Source of the DNA: Sipunculus nudus
Taxonomy: Eukaryota > Annelida > Sipuncula > Golfingiida > Sipunculidae
Reading direction: 5' to 3'
NCBI GenBank assembly: GCA_026874595.1
Contig: CM049319.1
Location: 14,223,601-14,287,600, forward strand
Length of the DNA: 64,000 nt
Below, in pieces: positions 56,597 to 64,000 of the stretch; positions within the stretch are counted from its first letter, which is position 1; each line of letters opens with the position of its first letter. Made by a program: the position numbers and the translations under genes. The notes below the pieces were generated by a model. It saw only the letters and a program-made list of their open reading frames with translations. It did no database searches and had not been told where the DNA came from.

Positions 56597-57339
56597 CAGA
56601 TTCGTTTGACAGAACTCACGTTGCTGGCTCGAGGGATACGAAAACAGCAGACGACTGTCAGATTCGTTTGACAGAACTCAAGTTACTGGCTCGAGGGATA
56701 CAAAAACAGTAGACGACCGTCCGATTCGTTTGACAGAACTCACGTTGCTGGCTCGAGGGATACGAAAACAGCAGACGACCGTCAGATTCGTTTGACAGAA
56801 CTCGCGTTGCTGGCTCGAGGGATACGAAAACAACATACGACCGTCAGATTCGTTTGACAGAACTAACGTTGCTGGCTCGAGGGATACGAAAACAGCAGAC
56901 GACTGTCAGAATCGTTTGACAGAACTCACGTTGCTGGCTCGAGGGATACGAAAACAGCAGACGACCGTCAGATTCGTTTGACAGAACTCACGTTGTTGGC
57001 TCGAGGGATACGAAAACAACATACGACCGTCAGATTCGTTTGACAGAACTAACGTTGCTGGCTCGAGGGATACGAAATCAGCAGACGACTGTCAGAATCG
57101 TTTGACAGAACTCACGTTGCTGGCTCGAGGGATACGAAAACAGCAGACGACCGTCAGATTCGTTTGACAGAACTCACGTTGTTGGCTCGAGGGATACGAA
57201 AACAGCAGACGACCGTCAGATTCGTTTGACAGAACTCACGTTGCTGGTTCGAGGGATACGAAAACAGCAGAAGACCGTCAGACTTGTTTGACAGAACTCA
57301 CGTTACTGGCTCGAGGGATACGAAAACAGCAACGACCGT
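56597..57339. repeat. 62-bp tandem repeat, 12 units
   Basis: Units start at 56597, 56659, 56721, 56783, 56845, 56907, 56969, 57031, 57093, 57155, 57217 and 57279, each with CAGATTCGTTTGACAG and GGCTCGAGGGATACG; the last is one base short. Units 5-7 and 8-10 share the same series of diagnostic changes (AACTAACG; CAGAATCG; GTTGTTGG), so a three-unit (186-base) block was duplicated. Sixty-two is not a multiple of three and no long frame exists. Confidence 0.97.
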
Positions 57340-57715
57340 TGCGCTCAAGGTGATTTCTCATGAAGAAAATGTACTTTAATTTAAGTGAAAGAAAATCTTT
57401 GTCCATTTAAATATCATATCTTATCCTGAACGACTATAAAATTAATTTCATTTAGCGAACAGGGATTTAACCGGATTAAGATTCAAATCTCGTATAATTA
57501 ATTGAAGTAACACCACCTTCCACAGAATATATATGCATTACTACATTAGCTGCACTATGTTTACATTTAAGAAAGTATACCATACGGTAAGAAGTTACAG
57601 CTTCTCATAGGCCCTTTATACACACATGGTAGGCGGACCGCCTTCTTATATGCTTATACAGTGGCAGGTTTCAGAATAGGGTTATATATATATGTCAAGA
57701 CATATTTGGTTTAGA

Positions 57716-57913
57716 TGTGGTCACTTTGCTAAATGTAATAACAATTAACCATGTGACAGAACTTTATTTATGCTGGACTCGAGGTGGACTAGGCATGATT
57801 TCTCCAGTCATTATCTGAGTACATAACCGAGTCCAAGATCCGCGAGTACCAAGTCAGAGTCAGAGTCACAAAAAAGTGGATTCGACCGGAGTCCAAGTCC
57901 GGAATTCATCACT
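57716..57913. mobile_element. GAGTCC-rich element, copy D, 3' part
   Basis: Has CTGGACTCGAGGTGGAC like copy A's right half (TTGGACTCGAGATGGAC), a hexamer array and a terminal AATTCATCACT comparable to CTATATCACT. The left half is missing. Confidence 0.5.
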
Positions 57914-60239
57914 GGCCGGAATCACCTACAGTTCATTTATATACAGGAAGCAAGCAAAATATATTTTTTTTAATCTGCAAACAAGGCTTTTATGGAAAAA
58001 TGAAAAATGATTAATAATAGGAACATGAAATAGGTGGTACGTAATAAAAGGATATAGCAGCATGAGGACACACGTGTGTCTGAGTGTGTGTGTGTGTATG
58101 GGTTTGTGCGTGTGTGTCTCTTGTGAAGGTGAGCCTTAATTCCTTGAAATATCAAATTCGTCTGGCCGAGATTAAAAGTTGCCAAGATTTGGCCTAAACC
58201 TTAATCACTTGTAGAGGAGTACATGTACTAGTATTCTTATAAACTTTTTAATACTTTAAATAAAACATAAGATAACATTAATGAAAACTGATAGTATCTA
58301 TTGTATCAATTGTTGCAAGCAATTCAAACCAATTCTCATTTGCGTGGGATGTTTATTTCCTCTTGTGTCCTTAGATATCTTATGAAAAATTAAAATTATC
58401 TCTGGAATCGATCTCCCTACAGCTATGGCATGTTGCAATTGAACGAGTAATTGAAATGGTGTAAAAAAGAAACCTATGGAAACATGACACTTGTTTCTCA
58501 TAATTTGAAAATAACTTTCACACTGTAAATTTCCTTCTTGGAAACAGGATGAATGAGTCCAAGAAAGCTTGATCATCTATGCAAGGAGGGGAAATGGGCA
58601 GGGAACATTGCGGCTCACCCATTACCTGTCCCCTTATTCTCCTGGTTGAATCTTTTAGTTACTGTCCCTATTGAGTCGTGTCTCCTGGGGTTTCTTTTAA
58701 TAAAATGGTGTCAATAATCGATTTTACAGACTGGAAAATCTACTTATTCTCATAAGACTCTCATTATATTATAACCTTATCTGTTCTAAGAATGCTTCCC
58801 TTGTACATAATAGATAGGTGTTCATAGTGCCAATAAGGATAAATTTTATATGTATAAAGTTCTTCAAATTTAAACTTGCACAAGTATTCAAACCCTCATT
58901 AAGGTATGAATTGCTACAGCTGTAGGTTTTATTTTAAGTACAGCGCACTGATTAATTTTAGATATTTTATATGATTTTCTAATTGCCTGCTAATTCTTGG
59001 ATCACCTATGTCACAGATTAAGGATATAGATTTCATGAAAGAATATTTTTTTTTAATCATAGCCTCTTTGTTATGTTACCTGATGGAAACAATAATAGAA
59101 GCCGTACGGCATTGTCTTTAATAAGTTGTATGTGTCTCACCTTCTAAGTTCCCTTAAATTAGACTGATTCTTCGCTGTCTTTGCGAAAATGATCATTGAT
59201 AATCTGAAAACCAGGTAAACTGGATCTGTTTTTGAAGATTTTATATATATGAAACAAATTGGTACATGGCTCTTGTTGGAGCTTTCGATAATCGTATTGA
59301 TTTTCTGTAACGAACGATATATCGACAAACTGCAGCAGCCCTAATTATTTCCAAATGTAACAACATTTACACAAAGAACAATTAAAACAGATTTGAACCC
59401 TAAAATTCATGAGATAACAGGGAAGAGTTTTATTTATTACTGCGAATTATAACATTTTAGGCTTCAATGATGCATCATAGTGTAAACCCGTTCAATTGAT
59501 GGAATATAGGGGCTGGGGGTTAGCTGAGTTGCCATGGTGATGCGTTGTAAATAAAATTTCTGGTTATTTCTTCTTGATTTTGCCCGGCCCCGTGTGTATT
59601 AAACCTTGAGTCCAGAATGTTAATGATACCTGATCCTTCAGTTCTGAAAATTACGTTCTCTATTCAGTACCAAATAAATTCCCTTTCGAAAGATTCATTG
59701 AGCAGCACTTTTGCATTAAGAAACATCAAACAAAAAAAGTTGATATCATCAGCGAAGCTTAGTCCCTTTGAATCCCTGAATAGCGAAAATACTGAGAGAA
59801 AACCTGATCCGAATTGCGGTCAGGCTAAAGATCTACCTGTTTATACTGTACAGTACAGATCGGTTACGACCCAAAATAAAATACCACCCTTTTATATGGC
59901 AAAGTGCATGCGGGTTCCTAGTGTACCATGTATATGTATAATTAGCACGTCCGCTTTTAATGGTATTCTATGAAGTTTGAGTTTGCGCGGTGTAACTCAT
60001 TCAGAGTGAAAGTCGCAGACTAATCCCAACCCACCACTTAATTAGCTTGAGTACTTGAGGGTGAAATTCAATATAGACGAGGATTCACCCTGTCTTAATC
60101 TTGTAATACAGCTATCATGAAAAGATATTTGTGAGAGAAAGCATACATTATATTAGTTTATCAGAAAGACTCCGTTCTCTTCCCATCACGAGAACCATAG
60201 ATCCTCGCCTAACTTAATTATTTATATTATTCCTTACCC
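57914..60239. other. AT-rich intergenic DNA
   Basis: A (GT)n near 58083-58099. The 118-codon open frame 59617-59973 and a 92-codon minus-strand frame at 58298-58576 have no recognisable domain. Unassigned, probably chance. Confidence 0.4.

Positions 60240-60285
<46 letters not shown>
60240..60285. repeat. (TA)n microsatellite
   Basis: About 44 bases of TA. Confidence 0.95.
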
Positions 60286-60290
<5 letters not shown>

Positions 60291-60397
60291 TAAGAAACAC
60301 ATGTGCAGAAGACTTCATAGTAACGCATCATTCTTGTTGTATTATTATTTCCCTATCAACAGAGGCACCATAAGATCATGGACGAAACCTAAAATAA

Positions 60398-60826
60398 ACT
60401 GGAGTCCGGACTCAAGCGCCATTTTTCATGGACTCGGAACGGATTCGGGAGTCGTGGACTCGGACTTGTGTTCGGACTCGGAGGGTAGGACTCGAGAAAT
60501 CAGTCCAAGTCCATCCCGAGTCCATTAGGAAAAAGCTCTGAAACAAACTTTAAAAACCTGTACATGCATGAACTACCAATAGAATATACACCTACAAAAA
60601 GATTATATTTACCAAGCCATAGTCCGCAACCGGAGCTAATTGTTATTTACATTAATAGTTAAAAGCACATGTAAACTCACATAAGATGATAATCTCAAAT
60701 TTCCATTAACAATGTCTTGAAGAAAAGAAGATTTGTATTGGACTCGGACTTTCATTAGGACTTGGTTTCCAAGTGACTCGAAGAAGGGGGATTTGTACTC
60801 CGACTCGGATGTTGTGGACTCGACTA
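60398..60826 (-). mobile_element. GAGTCC-rich foldback element, copy E, reversed
   Basis: GGACTCGG/GACTCGGA hexamer arrays at 60398-60530 and 60738-60826 flank an AT-rich centre, the reverse orientation of copy A. Terminal AGTGAT-type ends are not clear. Confidence 0.55.
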
Positions 60827-62863
60827 CTTCTCTGCTTGTAAAAATACTATAAAATCAATATATGAGAGGCAGACTATATTTCAGTCCCATTGATTATGGT
60901 CAAGGTGAATGCTTACATGCACAAAGAACTATATGTTTTTCAGTGTCATTATTAATAATAAATTGTAACTGTCAAAGTCGGGTTGGTAACCCATTGGAGA
61001 CGCCAGATAAAGATCAAGAAGGCTATAGCAGTTAGTGAGATTGTGTGTGTTTTGTAGTGCTAAATTGCCCTTAAGCCTTGTGTCTAGTCTCACATACACA
61101 GGTGGCAAACTCTGTGATATGATTTCGCTTGGTGATAAAAAGCACCAAATTTCACTTGTCAGTTACCATCTTTCAGCACATGGTATTTAGTGAAATATTA
61201 ACATCACCTTATTCAGCGTCTAGGGCAATTGAACGCCAGGAGTTAAGCGGTACTGGATTTAAATACAATATACCCTTAATTCCGGCATGCAACTTGTGAC
61301 ATCCACGTTTTAGTAGACAAAATGGCAGCCCCTATGAGCAGTTTCAATAAATATGCGGGGTCAAGATTTGATAACACGAAAACATAAAAGGAAAGAACCC
61401 CGAGGACAGGTTGAAAATCGGAATAATTCGTGAGAGATTTTTGTGGTCATTAGACCAGTATATTCCAATTATAAGCCGGATGAATGCTCTGTCAGTGACC
61501 ACATCATCATCCCTCATATTATAATATATGTAAGAGATTCCCAAGTCCCTTTGTCCATCATTCATCCCAATCTTTACCCAAGGACGTCAATATATGGTAA
61601 ATACCCCCCCCCCCCAACTTTTTGGCAAGGAATACCCTATTCAGAGATTAATATTCATATACTGCAAATTAAATATATATATAAATGCATTTACTCTGCC
61701 TTAAGCGGATAATAATTTTATGCTTGCCACACCGTCGGGTATGGGTGTCGGGCGATATTTTAGATATGTTGTCAGGGAAACTATACTCGTTAATACACAA
61801 ATTGATTGCCCAAGACTTAACTGAGATAAGCTGGAAACAGGAATTTTAACCTAAATCACAGTGAAATATTACCCTGGCAGTGAGAATAATTAGGGAAGGG
61901 AGGCTCCATCAATTTGGGCGGCAGCGGTCGATATTGAAGGTAAACAGTTATTTCGGAAAGAGGGCACGCAGATACGTACCTTATCATGTTACCAGCAGCG
62001 TAGGAACTTGCTAAATAACCAAACATTTTCAGGAACAGGTTGTTACACTGTATTTGCAGTAAATCCAGTCCTTCAGAGATGAGTAAGTAAACATGTCAAG
62101 GAAGATGTCCAATATGGCGGCATTGTTTACAATAGGGCGGAAGTTCATGGTTGCTAGATTTTTAGAAATGGGTAATAGAGGGGCTCACTTCAACAAATTC
62201 TTTTACAGTTCGCAGATATATTAAATTAATCCTCATCAAAATTCTATCTTGACTAAAATCCTCATCAACTAAAATAAAAAACGTAAAGAATTTAAGAGGG
62301 ACCTGATGCACTGCAAACCGGAAGTGAGTACCGGCCAATAACATTCCAGGACACAGCTTTAAAGGCATACCCGAGCCTGCACAATTCATTCATCAACCAA
62401 CACTCGGCAATCAACGGTCAAGAGAAACATCTACCAGCAACAAACAGGATATACCAGCAACTTGCTGGACATAGGATAACAGCACCTACCTGACAAAGAA
62501 AATCCCACCACCATCCCTTCACCACCGACTCAAGCACTCTGTATCTCGCTTGTTTAATTAATTGAATGCATGTTTTAATTCTATTTCTAATTTGTCGAGG
62601 TTTGTTTTCTATGGCCTACTTATTTTACATGGCGTGTCGGACCCCACCTTCCCGTCAGTGGGAAAGAAACAAAAATTTCTCAATTGTTGTATACGAAGAT
62701 TTATATGTAAATTTAATAAACCTTGGCCAATATTCTCCCACAATTCCTGTCTTGTGTGTTTCTTTTAGCACTGAAGAGAACGGAGCAAGTGACTGTATGG
62801 GTACGAATGACATTTGTAAAAGTCCAGTTATATTCAAAGGATAAAAGAGGGCAGGATCGTGTG
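60827..62863. other. Intergenic DNA
   Basis: A poly-C run at 61604-61615 and a moderately GC-rich stretch at 61880-62520 without repeats. Overlapping open frames at 62562-62922 on both strands are short and unassigned. No gene supported. Confidence 0.45.
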
Positions 62864-63124
62864 CATGGGGGCGTAGCGTAAGTGTGGCAGAGCATAAATA
62901 CAATTATAGACTTTCCATACATGACATTACCATGAAATATAACATCTAAACCTGGTTTAGATGTAACTTAAACTTGAAACTTAATACCTTGTCTTCTAAA
63001 ACTTTATAATTAATTGTAATATGTTTGAAATATGTCATACAAATGCTGAAAAGATATATATGTGTGTGTGTGTGTCTCTCTGCAAGTCATCCCCCCCCCC
63101 CATGAGGAAAATGTGACGCCACTG
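62864..63124. mobile_element. CAGGGGCG-ended element, copy 2
   Basis: Starts CATGGGGGCGTAG and ends GTGACGCCACTG; shares AAACCTGGTTTA, CTTAATACCTTGT, TTAATTGTAATATG, CTGCAAGTCAT and a C-run with 34980-35267 in the same order. About 215 bases shorter than copy 1, which carries additional G/C runs and a TA array. Confidence 0.5.
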
Positions 63125-63607
63125 CCTTCACTTTTGTGACAAAGGGTAGCTTACTGGTTAAAATGTTTAAGTCGGCGACCATGGAGTGGAAGGGGGAAAT
63201 TCAGTGCCCGAGAGTGCCTGAAATCAGGGACTCGCTTTGTTTCTTCAGCTCATCTTAGTTAACCAGTGCACATAAAACCTGATAAAGATGCGGATGAAAA
63301 ATAACAGACCTTCCTTTATAATGACTACCTTTGTTCACATTTAAAAGATATTGCAGACCGAGTACCTTTTTTTTAAGAAATGAACTTTTAGATACACCCT
63401 GATTTCATGAAAGCAGAAAACTTCTGAATTATTCATAATTCCAAAAACTTTACATTTCAAAAGACTTACATAATGGCTTTCTTTTTATCAGTATCCCTTG
63501 TGATGGGATTTTTTTATCTTATATATATATGATATGTATAGTTATCCATATATCAAATTTATAATCCGAAAAATTCAAAATACCCACTGTTTTCAATTTT
63601 GTTGTCC

Positions 63608-63609
<2 letters not shown>
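63125..63609. other. AT-rich intergenic DNA
   Basis: Nothing recognised. Confidence 0.5.

Positions 63610-63678
<69 letters not shown>
63610..63678. repeat. (TA)n microsatellite
   Basis: About 68 bases of TA; the 83-codon frame across it is Tyr/Ile repeat translation. Confidence 0.95.
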
Positions 63679-63680
<2 letters not shown>

Positions 63681-64000
63681 AGAAACATATATTAATCCTT
63701 GAACCTGTAAAACAAGTAAAACTAAATCCCTTTTACTAAAACCAACAGATGATAAAATTTTATTAGGCAAATTAAGAAAATCTATTCTTGATTCGATGTT
63801 GTCTGCTAAAAATATCTTTTAAAAAGAAGCAATATTATTAGAAGAGCGAATAAAATAAATTACGGGGGAAAATTAAAATAATTATTAATTAAACGTGATA
63901 GTTCTGTACATATTTCAGTGCACATTTTGCGGGAAACCCCGAAAAACATATAAAATAACATATTAAATACATATAAAATAGACGATATTATATAGGTATA
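63679..64000. other. AT-rich intergenic DNA
   Basis: Nothing recognised to the window end. Confidence 0.5.

Overview
The window reads as a gene-poor, AT-rich nuclear segment of a marine invertebrate, most plausibly a bivalve mollusc. The grounds are the very dense (TA)n, (ATT)n, (CT)n and poly-C/poly-G tracts, tRNA-derived SINEs, a Ty3/Gypsy element of the Gmr1-like type, and a dispersed repeat at 45.6-47.1 kb whose ends resemble a repeat I associate with bivalves (from memory, not verified). I found no convincing host protein-coding gene, rRNA or intact tRNA gene. Apart from the retroelement, every long reading frame is low complexity, lies inside a repeat, or cannot be supported.

Layout. 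0-0.7 kb: a SINE, then a 37-bp-arm palindrome sharing its 3' half with a hammerhead-like sequence, a hairpin and (TA)n blocks. 0.7-7.27 kb: AT-rich DNA with poly-C foldback debris. 7.30-14.03 kb: one decayed LTR retrotransposon inserted in a (TA)n tract, ordered LTR - tRNA-Pro-like PBS - gag (coiled coil, SCAN-like capsid, zinc knuckle) - protease (split by an antisense SINE) - integrase - RT - RNase H - LTR. Integrase precedes RT, as in Gmr1-like elements. 14.06-14.24 kb: a canonical-core hammerhead ribozyme motif on the minus strand between two (TA)n blocks. 14.4-40 kb: AT-rich DNA with a SINE fragment, a GAGTCC-rich foldback element, (TTACTA)-rich clusters, a 160-bp foldback, a second hammerhead-like motif at 29.92 kb, and several GC-richer, ORF-poor islands (19.0-19.7, 30.6-30.9 and 35.4-35.6 kb) that look like conserved-noncoding candidates. 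40.1-43 kb: a third copy of the hammerhead-associated palindrome, a 980-bp TTAA-flanked inverted-repeat transposon and a polypurine tract. 43.6-47.5 kb: two copies of a second tRNA-derived SINE and a dispersed element. 49.3-51.2 kb: further GAGTCC-type elements. 51.5-55.4 kb: a 3.9-kb 31-bp minisatellite with higher-order structure, interrupted by a 213-bp MITE. 56.6-57.3 kb: twelve 62-bp tandem units. 57.7-64 kb: more GAGTCC elements, microsatellites and a second copy of a CAGGGGCG-type element.

The most unusual signal is a family of hammerhead-ribozyme or hammerhead-derived hairpins. All four sites adjoin (TA)n arrays, suggesting a ribozyme-bearing, retrozyme- or Penelope-like non-autonomous element. 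A second theme is a set of inverted-repeat elements whose ends are built from degenerate hexamers (GAGTCC, TACGAC, and perhaps TTACTA). All coordinates and alignments were made by eye.
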